Assembly (NCBI GenBank): GCA_963715675.1
Contig: OY970265.1
Span: 186,001-250,000, forward strand
Source of the DNA: DASVWZ01 sp963715675
GTDB lineage: Bacteria > Acidobacteriota > Terriglobia > Terriglobales > Acidobacteriaceae
Direction: 5' to 3'
DNA: 64,000 nt
A program made the position numbers and the translations under genes. Shown here one piece after another: positions 1-8,528 of this stretch. A model generated the notes under the pieces. The model was not told the DNA's origin. It saw only the letters and a program-made list of their open reading frames with translations, and ran no database searches. Each line of letters starts with the position of its first letter. Position 1 is the first letter of the stretch.

Positions 1-246
1 ATCGACTTCTCGCGAAAACCGGAAGGCCTTGATCCCAATCAGCTTGACTTACTGACGCGCGCTCTTCTCATCCGAGGTAACATTGAATACGTTCAACAGC
101 ATCACGACATGGCGCGGCTGTATTACAATCTAGCTTCCCAGCACGATGGCGAGAACCCCTACGCTTTACTATCCATGGCACAAGCCAGTACGGACCAGCA
201 GACGAAAACAACTCTTGTGGTTCGCCAAAACTCTTGCCGTCCGTGA
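1..246 (+). CDS. C-terminal fragment of an unknown protein
   Basis: The window opens inside a reading frame that runs without a stop to TGA at 244-246, about 81 residues. It contains a helical stretch rich in Tyr, Ala and Leu (QHHDMARLYYNLASQHDGE) that resembles a TPR/Sel1-like helix pair, but this is too short to assign. The last residues may be read-through into the following insertion sequence, because the transposase starts about 55 bp later. The gene starts outside the window. Its function is unknown. Confidence 0.45.
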   Translation: MDFSRKPEGLDPNQLDLLTRALLIRGNIEYVQQHHDMARLYYNLASQHDGENPYALLSMAQASTDQQTKTTLVVRQNSCRP

Positions 247-300
247 AATCAACAGTTTGCACACTTTCCTCAGCCCGACCGTCTGCTATGACTCTTGCCC

Positions 301-1332
301 ATGTTCCCTTTCTTTCGACTCTGGTTTGGGACACTTGCCCGTTGTCTTCGCTCACGGCAAAGCCTGTTTCTGGAGAATCTGGCGCTTCGCCAACAGCTTG
401 CTGTCCTGAGGCGAAGGCATCCTAGGCCCAAGCTCCTCGCGCTCGACAAACTCTTCTGGGTACTCGCACGCCGCTTCTGGCCCGCTTGGAAACGGTCTCT
501 CATCATCGTAACTCCGGACACCGTGGTGCGCTGGCACCGTGCCGGCTTCCGCATGTACTGGAGACTGCTCTCCAGGGTTAGGAAGTGCGTCGGCAGAAAG
601 AGAACTTCTAAGGAGGTGCGGGATCTGATTTTCCGCATGGTGGCGGAGAACCCGACCTGGGGAGCGCCCCGTATTCATGGAGAGCTTCTCATGCTCGGTT
701 TTGACGTTTCGGAGCGAACCATCTCCCGCTGGATGAAACGCGCGCCCAGAGATCCTGAACCAGCACAGCGCTGGTTGTCTTTTCTGCGCAATCATCGGGA
801 AGCAATCGCGGCAATGGATTTCTTCACGGTTCCGACCGTGACTTTTGGTGTTCTGTACTGTTTCTTCATCATCAGCCATGACCGGCGTCGCATCCTGCAC
901 TTCAACGTCACACGGCATCCCACCAGCAGTTGGATCGCCCAGCAGTTACGCGAAGCCTTCCCTTATCAGTCCACACCCAAGTTCCTCCTCTTTGATCACG
1001 ACCAGAAGTATGGGTTGGAGGTCCCCGCAGCGATTCGATCCATGAAGATCGCTTGCGTGCAAACCTCCCTTCAGAGCCCCTGGCAGAATGGCGTTGCCGA
1101 GCGCTGGGTGGGAAGCTGCCGCCGCGATCTGCTCGACCACATCATCGCTCTCAACGAGCGCCACCTGAAGCGACTTCTTGCTGACTACATTGGTTATTAC
1201 CACGAGGACCGCACTCACCTGGGCTTGAGAAAGCAGACACCCGGCAGCAGAGTTGGTTCAGCAACTCGGGGTCCCGTTGTTTCTCACGCGCGGCTCGGTG
1301 GCCTGCACCATCGCTACGACCGCGCTGCCTAA
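301..1332 (+). CDS. DDE (rve-type) transposase of an insertion sequence
   Basis: A 343-residue transposase with an N-terminal helix-turn-helix region and an integrase-core (rve) domain. The catalytic acidic residues are visible as AMDFF (D), LLFDHDQKYG (D) and WQNGVAERWVGSCRRD (E), the usual retroviral-integrase triad. The segment NPTWGAPRIHGEL is the common linker motif of IS3/IS481-like enzymes. A TTG two codons upstream is an alternative start to the ATG at 301. The ORF is intact, so the element may be active. I could not identify terminal inverted repeats by eye. It lies outside the tRNA-bounded island, in the partial element to its left, and seems to interrupt the preceding gene. Confidence 0.8.
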   Translation: MFPFFRLWFGTLARCLRSRQSLFLENLALRQQLAVLRRRHPRPKLLALDKLFWVLARRFWPAWKRSLIIVTPDTVVRWHRAGFRMYWRLLSRVRKCVGRKRTSKEVRDLIFRMVAENPTWGAPRIHGELLMLGFDVSERTISRWMKRAPRDPEPAQRWLSFLRNHREAIAAMDFFTVPTVTFGVLYCFFIISHDRRRILHFNVTRHPTSSWIAQQLREAFPYQSTPKFLLFDHDQKYGLEVPAAIRSMKIACVQTSLQSPWQNGVAERWVGSCRRDLLDHIIALNERHLKRLLADYIGYYHEDRTHLGLRKQTPGSRVGSATRGPVVSHARLGGLHHRYDRAA

Positions 1333-1510
1333 TCTCGACCGCTCGAAAGGTCACTTTCTCAATTGCCTTTCAGGCTTGCGGGGACCAGTGTGACTGACTG
1401 AACGGATACGACTCAGCCAACCGCCGACTAAGTCCTGCACCCTGCAAAAGGACACACCCGACGCAGGGGCATTTCCTCCAGGATGCATCGTTCAGGGTAC
1501 GTTTTCAATT

Positions 1511-1825
1511 GTGGCGAGGCACAAGGATTATAAAGACCCAGCAGCCGTTGTCGCTGGTTCTGTTCTTGAAGAGCATTTGCGGAAGCTATGCGACAAGCAT
1601 TCCATACCAACGGTCAAACCTGACGGGTCACATAAGAAAGCCGACGCACTCAACTCTGAACTCACGGCAGCGGGAGTCTACTCAAAGCTCGACCAGAAGA
1701 GTGTCACAGCGTGGCTAGACCTACGGAACAAGGCAGCTCATGGGCAATACTCGGAATATACAAAGGAGCAAGTGACGTTGATGCTGCAAGCCATACGAGA
1801 TTTTGCAGCCCGCTACCCAGCGTGA
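1511..1825 (+). CDS. HEPN-like small protein, possibly an N-terminally truncated remnant
   Basis: A 104-residue ORF with a GTG start at 1511. The C-terminal half carries LDLRNKAAHG, which matches the R-N-x3-H motif of HEPN domains, a fold found in RNases and toxin or abortive-infection proteins. It is preceded by a helix typical of such domains (VLEEHLRKLCDKH). The frame is open upstream of the GTG without an obvious ribosome-binding site, so this may be the surviving C-terminus of a larger gene. Whether it retains RNase activity cannot be said. It sits between the transposase and small unknown genes. Confidence 0.5.
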   Translation: MARHKDYKDPAAVVAGSVLEEHLRKLCDKHSIPTVKPDGSHKKADALNSELTAAGVYSKLDQKSVTAWLDLRNKAAHGQYSEYTKEQVTLMLQAIRDFAARYPA

Positions 1826-1975
1826 GCAAAACCAGCATTCGGCAACAGGTACGGCCACAGCAAGCAACATTTTGGCGGCGTCGGATTTTTCATTTTTCCT
1901 TTCAATTTCCACGCGGCTAGTGCGTCGCTTGAAACGCTGTCAATTCAGCGTAGAATCCGAGGGAGGAGGTATGTA

Positions 1976-2158
1976 ATGCCGAAGAGAAAATTCCGTACTG
2001 GTGACCGAGTGATTGGACGCGAAGACGGCCCCGCCTCGTTCAGGAATCGTGTGGGAACAGTCGTTGACTTTAAGGGGCGCGGCGGTTACAGCGTGAGATT
2101 TGATGACACAGGTATCCCGGAGTTTTTGAACCCCGAATGGCTCGAATCGAGCAACTGA
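1976..2158 (+). CDS. Small basic protein with an SH3/KOW-like sequence pattern
   Basis: Sixty residues starting at ATG 1976 with a strong Shine-Dalgarno (GGAGGAGG) upstream. The pattern F-R-x-GD-RV-x-G...R-x-GTVVDFKGRGGYSVRFDD...WLES resembles small beta-barrel (SH3/KOW/Tudor-like) proteins that read as two long antiparallel strands with a glycine turn. No catalytic residues are visible. Function unknown. It lies in the partial mobile region left of the island. Confidence 0.55.
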   Translation: MPKRKFRTGDRVIGREDGPASFRNRVGTVVDFKGRGGYSVRFDDTGIPEFLNPEWLESSN

Positions 2159-2236
2159 GCGCGTGGTAGTTTGGGAAGGCGTTTTGCTGAACACTGGCGC
2201 TTTCAGTTAGAACATCGTTTTTCAAGGCCAAATACT

Positions 2237-2497
2237 ATGCCATTGCGTGCCGCTGCGTTTCACGAGGCCATTTCACGTGCGCGTCTCGACGAGCTTTTTC
2301 GCTCCGAAAGGAACCAACTTTTTGCGGGGACGACGGCTGGGCATTGCGCCAAGTGCGGCGCACAGTTCGCGGTATTCTTCCCAACCGATAACGACCCCGA
2401 AAACTTGAACTATCTGGAAACCATCAAACAGAGGATTTCCGACGATTGCAATGAGGGAAGACACGTTGCGGAAATATTGCTCAACGCGGAGCCTTGA
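2237..2497 (+). CDS. Small hypothetical protein with a CxxC knuckle
   Basis: I chose ATG 2237 (86 residues) over an upstream TTG, because the coding-like sequence begins with MPLRAAAFHEAISRARLDEL. A HCAKCG knuckle followed by a later C-x4-H suggests a single small zinc site. The rest is helical. There is no recognisable family. It is convergent with the next gene. Confidence 0.5.
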   Translation: MPLRAAAFHEAISRARLDELFRSERNQLFAGTTAGHCAKCGAQFAVFFPTDNDPENLNYLETIKQRISDDCNEGRHVAEILLNAEP

Positions 2498-2556
2498 GAT
2501 AAAACAAAGCCGCTGGCGGGTGGCGCGTGGCGCACAGCGGCTCGTTCCCCTCAATC

Positions 2557-2862
2557 CTATTGCTGGGTCCCGTTGCGTTCGTAAGCCATTTTTATTTCTT
2601 CAACCACGCTGATGGGTAAGTCATGAAGTTTGGCTATGCGGTCGGACCTTATTCCGGCTTTCAAATCGGCCAGAACCGCTCCAACCTTTTCTTTCGTTCC
2701 TTCTTCGATACCGGCTTCTACCCGCGCAACCTTGAACTTCTTGAGTAGCCCAGTAATGGTCGGGTCAGTCTTGTACTTCGGGTTATGAATGATGTAATCC
2801 GCAAGCACAACCGCCAGCGCGGCCTGTTCTTGTCCGTTGAGAAACCTGAAAGGAAGCGGCAT
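2557..2862 (-). CDS. Hypothetical protein, 101 residues
   Basis: A small, probably all-helical protein. It has an N-terminal hydrophobic helix (QEQAALAVVLADYII), a lysine-rich middle and a C-terminal segment (SDRIAKLHDLPISVVEEIK) that resembles a HTH-like helix pair of the kind that reads iterated repeats. No family is recognised. It is followed about 40 bp upstream (on its own strand) by another minus-strand unknown gene and could be co-transcribed with it. Confidence 0.5.
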   Translation of the reverse strand: MPLPFRFLNGQEQAALAVVLADYIIHNPKYKTDPTITGLLKKFKVARVEAGIEEGTKEKVGAVLADLKAGIRSDRIAKLHDLPISVVEEIKMAYERNGTQQ

Positions 2863-2900
2863 TGCGTTACCTCATATTCAGCGCGAACAAAACAGGGCCT

Positions 2901-3428
2901 CTACACGCCATGAATCTGCGGAACGTACGGGTTGAAACCTCTACCATCAATTTCGTCGCAAATCTTGTCAAACTCGGATAGAGCCTTTTGCCGGTCGCCG
3001 AACTGGTGATGTTCGGCAATATCACTTTCAAAACTCTTGGTCGGATTGTTTGGAGCCGCAAGCGCGTCGCCGGACTTCACTTCGCCCTCGAAGGCTCCAA
3101 TCTCAAATCCAGTTCCGGCTTGACGCAACACAACCTGTCGATACTTGCTGCCAGCCTTAACCGGCTCCATCACGTCGTAGTAAACCTGCATTCTCAAGAT
3201 TCGCGGGTTCATATCCGAGAAAGCGTAGTGCGTCGTTGAAGCATTGTCAAATTTGGAATGCGGCCACGCCACGCGAGGCGTGCTTGCAAGTAGCTGATTG
3301 TACGACAGTTGCCAAGTGACATATTTTGCTGTTGCGTTGCTGCTGGACCCTATGCCATAACGTTTATGCGAGGGTTTGAAGCCTGGAGCGATGTAACTCC
3401 TGGCAGGAACAGCCCGCTGAAATGCCAC
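2901..3428 (-). CDS. Hypothetical protein, 175 residues
   Basis: A soluble protein of mixed composition without membrane segments. Nothing in it matches a motif I know; the central part (RILRMQVYYDVMEPV) reads as beta strands and the C-terminal part as helices. Codon use is coding-like and the antisense frames are short. It may form a unit with the 101-residue gene downstream of it. Function unknown. Confidence 0.45.
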   Translation of the reverse strand: MAFQRAVPARSYIAPGFKPSHKRYGIGSSSNATAKYVTWQLSYNQLLASTPRVAWPHSKFDNASTTHYAFSDMNPRILRMQVYYDVMEPVKAGSKYRQVVLRQAGTGFEIGAFEGEVKSGDALAAPNNPTKSFESDIAEHHQFGDRQKALSEFDKICDEIDGRGFNPYVPQIHGV

Positions 3429-3543
3429 AGGCTACCTAGGGAATCCATAACCTAGGCCGCATACCCAAGGGCAGCACCATTCTGGTGATTTGCCCGTTCC
3501 CACCACAAACGTGAATAGGGCAGATGTAACGAAAGGATGCCCT

Positions 3544-3771
3544 ATGGCAACAGTATCGAAGTCGAAAGTTGACCTGACCAGAGAAGAACTGATGCTGCTG
3601 AGCGAGGTGATGTTCCCTGGTGGCCTGCGTTCAGAAGCAAATCAAGCCCTCTACAAACGGATGCATCTTTCGAACGACCCGCTCGTAGAAGGCTTGAAGA
3701 AGAAGATTGTCGATGCTCTCAATGCAACATCGACACTTGCTGGTGAATCTTCTGCAAATCCTCAGTCATGA
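3544..3771 (+). CDS. Small hypothetical protein
   Basis: Seventy-five residues from ATG 3544, preceded by AAGGA at good spacing. The sequence (VDLTREELMLLSEVMFPGGLRSEANQALYKRM) is helical and acidic. Its 3' end overlaps the end of the convergent tyrosine recombinase gene by about 50 bp, as is common at element ends. No family is recognised. Confidence 0.45.
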   Translation: MATVSKSKVDLTREELMLLSEVMFPGGLRSEANQALYKRMHLSNDPLVEGLKKKIVDALNATSTLAGESSANPQS

Positions 3772-4555
3772 GATTGGCATAGCGCCTGGTCATGTCCAGC
3801 GTCGTGTGTCCCAGGCACTTCTGGAGATGGAACACCGAACCGCCACGACGCAGGTAGTTGAGGCTGAAAGAGTGGCGGAAAGCATGAAGGGCTCTGGCTG
3901 GAATCTTCACTCCCAGCTTTTTGCAAAGGGCTTTCACATCCCTCAGCACATTCCGTCTCCCCAGCTGCGTTCCAGTCCTCGCCGGGAAAGCCAGCTGAAA
4001 CTTCGACATCTGTTGAAGCCTGTAGAGATGCTTCCTCAACTCCAGGCTGAATGGAATGATTCTCTGCTTGTCGCCCTTGCCTCTCACCGTCAACAGCAAG
4101 TCATCGAAGTTCACATCTGACCACTTAATCTCCAGGAGTTCGCTGATTCGACAGCCGGTATCGGCCAGGCTCAGGACTAGGACTTGGAGCCGTCGCTGAC
4201 CGTAGCTCTTCGGTTTGTACGCAAGGAACTTCTTGATGTCATCAGCAGAGAATGTGGGAAGAACCGTGGAGGGTTCTTTCAGGCGGGGAATCTTCGGATG
4301 ACGACAGGACGGACTACATGCTCCCTCAGCACCACTGTTCCAGTGCATGTAGGCGTTGATGGCTGTACGGTATGAGTTGACTGAACGTGCTTTCAGTCCT
4401 CCGTCTCGCATTCGCACAACAACGTGCTTCAAGTCTGCATCTGATGGCTTCTCATTGGGAAGCCAATGGAACGCTTGCCTGTACCACTCAATGCTGCGCT
4501 GACTGACGTTGATTAGGTACTGGCGTTCTTTGATGAACTGCTCGAAACGGGTCAT
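3719..4555 (-). CDS. Tyrosine recombinase (XerC/D-like integrase) of a neighbouring element
   Basis: A 278-residue site-specific recombinase. It has an N-terminal SAM-like core-binding domain (about residues 1-90) and a C-terminal catalytic domain with every active-site residue present: R136 (GCRISEL), K160 (RGKGDK), H224 and R227 (HAFRH), H250 (LGHTT) and nucleophile Y259 (RRYANL). It ends up immediately outside the left copy of the tRNA-Pro repeat at 4614-4658, so it does not belong to the island that repeat bounds. Most likely it is the integrase of a second element, mostly outside the window, that used the same attachment site and now sits in tandem. Confidence 0.85.
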   Translation of the reverse strand: MTRFEQFIKERQYLINVSQRSIEWYRQAFHWLPNEKPSDADLKHVVVRMRDGGLKARSVNSYRTAINAYMHWNSGAEGACSPSCRHPKIPRLKEPSTVLPTFSADDIKKFLAYKPKSYGQRRLQVLVLSLADTGCRISELLEIKWSDVNFDDLLLTVRGKGDKQRIIPFSLELRKHLYRLQQMSKFQLAFPARTGTQLGRRNVLRDVKALCKKLGVKIPARALHAFRHSFSLNYLRRGGSVFHLQKCLGHTTLDMTRRYANLMTEDLQKIHQQVSMLH

Positions 4556-4613
4556 ATTTCCTCCACACGAGCCAGGGGCTCAAATTTGAAGGAAATGTCC
4601 GTAACTTATTGAA

Positions 4614-4658
<45 letters not shown>

Positions 4659-4846
4659 GATGAGAAGGTCAAAATCCAAGTGCTTCATCTGGTGTCGCTT
4701 AGGGGCCAGAAAGCCACTTTCTCTTTCCCGTCAGTTGAACCTCAGTTGTACCGAAAATCGTCTATAGCACCCGAGGGTTCACTTCACCCGTTCGCCACTG
4801 CCGATCCCCGCTCGAAACCCGCGTCAATCTTCTGTCGTCCAGCCTG

Positions 4847-5101
4847 CTACCCTCGCTTTTGTGAAGTCGGGGCAGGGACTCCGCTGCGACGAGCGAGCCA
4901 AGCGTTAAGCTCTGGCGAACCCCAAAGGTAGCGACGATGCTTGCCGAGCCTGAAGATCGGGATTGGATCGGCGGTCCGCGACCGTTTGCTCTGGTCAACG
5001 ACCCAGCTTTCCTTGACCTTTAGCCGCTGGGCAAGCTCCGCTGTGGTTAAGACCTCGTAAGGGAATGCGGAAGCTCCCTGACCCTGCTGATCGCTCTTCA
5101 T
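4847..5101 (-). CDS. AlpA/excisionase-like helix-turn-helix protein
   Basis: Eighty-four residues from ATG 5101. An HTH_17/MerR-like pattern is visible: VLTTAELAQRLKVKESWV, then PIPIFRLGKHRRYLWGSPELNAWL, the classic fold of excisionases and AlpA regulators that bind DNA through a winged HTH. The start lies one base after the stop of the DUF429 gene, so the two are probably translationally coupled. Its position close to the left attachment site fits an excision factor or directionality regulator, but regulation of the coupled operon is equally possible. Confidence 0.7.
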   Translation of the reverse strand: MKSDQQGQGASAFPYEVLTTAELAQRLKVKESWVVDQSKRSRTADPIPIFRLGKHRRYLWGSPELNAWLARRSGVPAPTSQKRG

Positions 5102-5102
5102 G

Positions 5103-6071
5103 TTACGGCACTCCATCGAGGTCGATTCGGTGAGACCCCGATACTTGTCCAAGAATCCAGCCCTCCAGCTTCCTAACGTTCTCGTCCTTCGGATCGCCCG
5201 ACTTTCGCTCACCCCTGAGAACTTCGAGCATCCCAAAGAGCCCAACGGTTGCGTCGAACGCATCATCGCCATCCGGGAACCCCTGCTCGATGTTTTGCGT
5301 CAGTTCAGGATCGAGCTTGAGGTTCGCCTTTCCCGCCAATCTGAACAGAGCACCAGCCACCCTCTTCCTGACCTCCGTATCCCCTTTTTTGCCTCTTAGT
5401 CCACCCTGAAAGAACCAACCGTAGCACTCCGCTGGATAGGTCTCCACGATGACCACATTTCCCGGCTTCAACAACTGATCGAGAGAGCCGTCGAACGGCC
5501 AGAGCACTACGGACTTGTCGTTCTCCAAAGCGGGAGCCAACACATCTCGCCAGCCGATGATCGCCGCTTTGCCCACCTGATTCGGCCCGAGCGTCCAAAA
5601 GAGTGAGCATGCCGCTTTCCTGCCACTGCATCCAAGTTCGCACTTTCGACGAAGGTCATTTATGTCGGCGGCTTGCAGAACGTCAAGTAAGTGCTGCTGC
5701 TTCTTGCCACCTGTTTTATACGGGTAGAACGGGCGGTGCGTCGTTATCTCCAAGGCTTCTGAGCAAACGCGGTAGAAGTCTGTAAACTCGCCGCGTCCGA
5801 GTTGCGAAAGAAAGGGTTTGAATTCCTTGGCTCCTATGAGTCGGGCATACGCAATAGGGACTCCAATCGGAAAATCAAAACCGACCATTGCCGAGGCTTG
5901 TCCGATGTTCGCTTTCACACGAGCGATCAGAGTTGTGTGGTCGCCAACTGGCTCAGGGGTATGTGCAATGTATCGACCCCCTTCGAGAACCGCTCTTGCC
6001 ATCCACCGCTTGCCCGGATCACTCCCCCAATCGGCATGGCAGACGACTGCGGGCAGATGTCGAATCAACAT
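5103..6071 (-). CDS. DUF429 protein, predicted RNase H-fold nuclease
   Basis: From ATG 6071 (322 residues); the start overlaps the upstream stop by 7 bases, which favours it over longer alternatives. The pattern fits DUF429: D14 in CHADWG, D66 in VGFDFPIG, E in VIVETYPAECYG, and a C-terminal GDDAFDATVGLFGML. These acidic residues correspond to an RNase H-like active site. A CELGCSGRKAACS segment may bind metal. DUF429 proteins are often linked to defence or mobile elements, but their substrate is generally unknown. It forms an operon with the PUA-like gene before it and the HTH gene after it. Confidence 0.7.
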   Translation of the reverse strand: MLIRHLPAVVCHADWGSDPGKRWMARAVLEGGRYIAHTPEPVGDHTTLIARVKANIGQASAMVGFDFPIGVPIAYARLIGAKEFKPFLSQLGRGEFTDFYRVCSEALEITTHRPFYPYKTGGKKQQHLLDVLQAADINDLRRKCELGCSGRKAACSLFWTLGPNQVGKAAIIGWRDVLAPALENDKSVVLWPFDGSLDQLLKPGNVVIVETYPAECYGWFFQGGLRGKKGDTEVRKRVAGALFRLAGKANLKLDPELTQNIEQGFPDGDDAFDATVGLFGMLEVLRGERKSGDPKDENVRKLEGWILGQVSGSHRIDLDGVP

Positions 6072-6940
6072 CGGCCTAATCCTTGAGCGAGAAGGAACCC
6101 GATGAACTCGTTTCGCCATTCTTCCACTGACTTCTTCTTGGGCTCCCATCTGATCGGCGGCGAATGCGGCTGTTGAACCTTGTTGTCCAGCCTGAGCGAG
6201 CGTTTCACCCCGTCCGGTTGGGATTCTGCAATGGTTCGCCCGAATACCTCGCGGCTCAATTTGTCGTCGCTCCAGACTTCCGCTTTGGGAGGCTTTGCGT
6301 GTGCGACTGTAGGAGGATGCTCCAAAACGAGCGTTTGCCTTGGGTCGTCGGAAAATACCACGTAGTTGTATCCGAATCGGAACTGCTTTCCGTCGATGTA
6401 CGAATCTAAAGAGACGGAATTCTTGGCGGCCTGAACACCCAACTCACCCTTCGAGAAGAGTTTGTGAGGCACAATTCGATTGAGCCAATCCGTGTGCCAG
6501 TCCTGCTCAGGCGAACCGGGCTCGTAGTGGTCCCATGCCTTTCCATCCCCATCGGTCGGTCGCACAAGCAGATTGAGATAGTTGCTGTACTTCTTGTACG
6601 AAGGATTCATGAAGATGTCGCTCTGCCGAATCTTTCTCTCGACCGTTGCGATTGCGGAAAGCCGATACTCAACGTCATGCTTTTCGATCTTCGTGAATGA
6701 AAAGAAGACCACGACATCACCCGGATTAACTTGGTTGCGAACGTCGGCACGACAGACACCCCACGTGAGGGTTTGATTCAATGTGTGGCGGCAGAAGAAG
6801 GATGGGTCATCGCCGTAGTCGTAAGGCCACTCCCGTTTCCGCAAGGCGGCGTGGAGCGGAGCGAACGATTTGGCACAGCCGCTGACTTGCTCATCAGCTA
6901 ACAGACTGGAAGTGTAGGGCGATAGGTAAATTTTCGACAT
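6065..6940 (-). CDS. Nmad/PUA-EVE-like protein, putative modified-base reader
   Basis: A 291-residue protein from MSKIYLSPYTSS (ATG 6940); the frame is open further upstream but less coding-like. The central part, CRADVRNQVNPGDVVVFFSFTK, with a preceding WGV and later aromatic-rich strands (YEPGSPEQDWH, FRFGYNYVVFSDDP), resembles the beta-barrel core of nucleotide-modification-associated (Nmad2-like) and PUA/EVE domains. The family assignment is by pattern only. Its overlap of 7 bases with the DUF429 nuclease gene suggests a reader-nuclease pair. Confidence 0.5.
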   Translation of the reverse strand: MSKIYLSPYTSSLLADEQVSGCAKSFAPLHAALRKREWPYDYGDDPSFFCRHTLNQTLTWGVCRADVRNQVNPGDVVVFFSFTKIEKHDVEYRLSAIATVERKIRQSDIFMNPSYKKYSNYLNLLVRPTDGDGKAWDHYEPGSPEQDWHTDWLNRIVPHKLFSKGELGVQAAKNSVSLDSYIDGKQFRFGYNYVVFSDDPRQTLVLEHPPTVAHAKPPKAEVWSDDKLSREVFGRTIAESQPDGVKRSLRLDNKVQQPHSPPIRWEPKKKSVEEWRNEFIGFLLAQGLGRC

Positions 6941-7082
6941 TGCGAACGCGGCCTCTGGCACATCCGTCGATAACCGCTTACGATACCACCACGATTCGAG
7001 GATGCGGAGGGGTTCAGGTAGGCTCGGGCGTTTCACAGGTCCAAAACAGCCTTTGTGACCACCCCAGCGAGCGTTTACGGGG

Positions 7083-7116
7083 CCCCTGCGACCGCAAATC
7101 GCGGCTTCCGCAGGGG
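7083..7116. other. GC-rich inverted repeat
   Basis: An 8-bp perfect stem, CCCCTGCG paired with CGCAGGGG, with an inner CCGC/GCGG stem. It lies between the DUF4365 gene and the PUA-like gene, both on the minus strand. It could act as a transcription attenuator or terminator for the DUF4365 transcript, but no T-run follows on either strand. Confidence 0.4.
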
Positions 7117-7249
7117 TCTAACCCACGAGTTAGCACGCCGGTTGTGAGATTTTCGGGCCGCTGTTCCGATCTCGGAAACATAAACTCTGACGATGGTCTC
7201 ACGCATTAAATAAGGACATCTGCTGGCCTTAGACTTCATTCTCGGAATC

Positions 7250-8230
7250 TTAGTCATAGTCTTCTCTTTGTCGCGTGGACGGTGATGGCACGATGCCTTC
7301 CGTCAGATATTCGTCGAGGGACAAGTAGGCCTTTCCAATTTCGCTGAGTGATAATTCCAACTGAAACAGAGCAAGTTCCCCTGCTGATATCGTGTAGGGC
7401 CTGATGCGAGGTCTCCCTCGACGCCAATCTTTGTATTCGTCGTGGTGTAAGGTGTATCGACCCTCCTCTGGATCCCAGACACCACAATCATCGTGCCACT
7501 GCTGTTCGTCGTACGCATCATACTTTTCAGCGTCAACGGTTACATCCGCCCACGGGAAAAGCACAGGAAGAAGTGTCGAATAGTCTTGACCGGGGTACAT
7601 CACGAACGGCCATTCCTGAATCGTTTCCTCCTTTCCGTTCTCATCGCGAGTGAAGAGTGTAAGGCTGCCGCGTCCTGAACTCTTGTTGATCCACTCTTCA
7701 GCTTTGAGAAATAGTCGCGTGTCCTCCTTCAGAGCTTTCATCCACGGCTTAGCAAAAGCCAGCGACGCGAGTCTTCGTTGTTCTATGGGCATATCGGCTA
7801 GGCGTGATAAGACCGCCCGTGCAGATTCATCAAACATCTGTGAAGTGGGGACCGTCAGTTTCCAGCCCTTTTCGGTTCTTTCGACGGTTTTCTGGTTTAC
7901 GACCTGCCAGTGAGTCGCTCCTGTCGAGGGGTTGTGCAAGACGACAAGGATGGGCAAGGAATGACCCATCCAATAATCGAGATGTTTTGTCTCGCCCCGA
8001 AAGGTGTAGCCGCCATCCACTGGTTCATCAAAGTAACTCTGTCCGCTCTTGATCTGAAGACCGATCAGTCTTCCTGTCACTCGACGTTGGTCAACAATTT
8101 CCACATGAGCATCAATTCCATAGTCGCTCGTCGGCTGCTCACGAAAAATCCAACTGAGTTTGCTTTCGATCTCTAGCCCTACTGCGATGACTCCGATCCT
8201 TTCGGTGTTTTCGCGTTTGTCTCTCTTCAT
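7250..8230 (-). CDS. DUF4365 protein, PD-(D/E)xK nuclease-like
   Basis: A 326-residue protein whose N-terminal about 150 residues match DUF4365: ERIGVIAVGLEIESKLSWIFRE, then DYGIDAHVEIVD and GRLIGLQIKSG. The D...(Q)xK arrangement is the PD-(D/E)xK nuclease core, with Gln in place of the second acid as is common in this family. The C-terminal half, acidic with WADVTVDAEKYDAYDEQQWHDD, is unrecognised. DUF4365 domains are frequently found in defence islands as effector nucleases. It has its own transcription unit here. The start is the ATG at 8230. Confidence 0.65.
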   Translation of the reverse strand: MKRDKRENTERIGVIAVGLEIESKLSWIFREQPTSDYGIDAHVEIVDQRRVTGRLIGLQIKSGQSYFDEPVDGGYTFRGETKHLDYWMGHSLPILVVLHNPSTGATHWQVVNQKTVERTEKGWKLTVPTSQMFDESARAVLSRLADMPIEQRRLASLAFAKPWMKALKEDTRLFLKAEEWINKSSGRGSLTLFTRDENGKEETIQEWPFVMYPGQDYSTLLPVLFPWADVTVDAEKYDAYDEQQWHDDCGVWDPEEGRYTLHHDEYKDWRRGRPRIRPYTISAGELALFQLELSLSEIGKAYLSLDEYLTEGIVPSPSTRQREDYD

Positions 8231-8262
8231 AAAGAGTTGCCCTCAAACGGCACGCCATCGCA

Positions 8263-8493
8263 TCATTGGCTCCCGCCGCTCTTGTTATTGCTGTCCTTGG
8301 GCTTGCTTGCGATACTGCTGATCGGAACTTCTACCCGTACATCCCCTTGCGTGCCCAATCCGTCCTGAGTTGGTTGTGGGCCGTGGGGTCATAAAGCTGT
8401 TAATTCTGGTTTGAAGTCTTTAAGGAATGTCAGACGAACGTCGGATACTTGGACAACGACGTTCTTGATTACGACTGTGATGACGATGCTCAT
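8263..8493 (-). pseudogene. Small ORF interrupted by an in-frame TGA
   Basis: From ATG 8493 a 34-residue frame (MSIVITVVIKNVVVQ...) stops at TGA 8389-8391 and continues in the same frame with plausible coding sequence to a second TGA at 8263-8265, 76 codons in total. The downstream part reads VEVPISSIASKPKDSNNK. It lies just upstream of the DUF4365 gene on the same strand. It may be a decayed small gene or simply a short real ORF with chance open frame after it. No family is recognised. Confidence 0.3.
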
Positions 8494-8528
8494 TCTCGCG
8501 TACCCTTTTCGGTTCGTCCATCCGGCGA

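Noticed and set aside
7083..7116. Rho-independent terminator
   Set aside because: The stem is strong but no T-run follows on either strand, so it was listed only as an inverted repeat.
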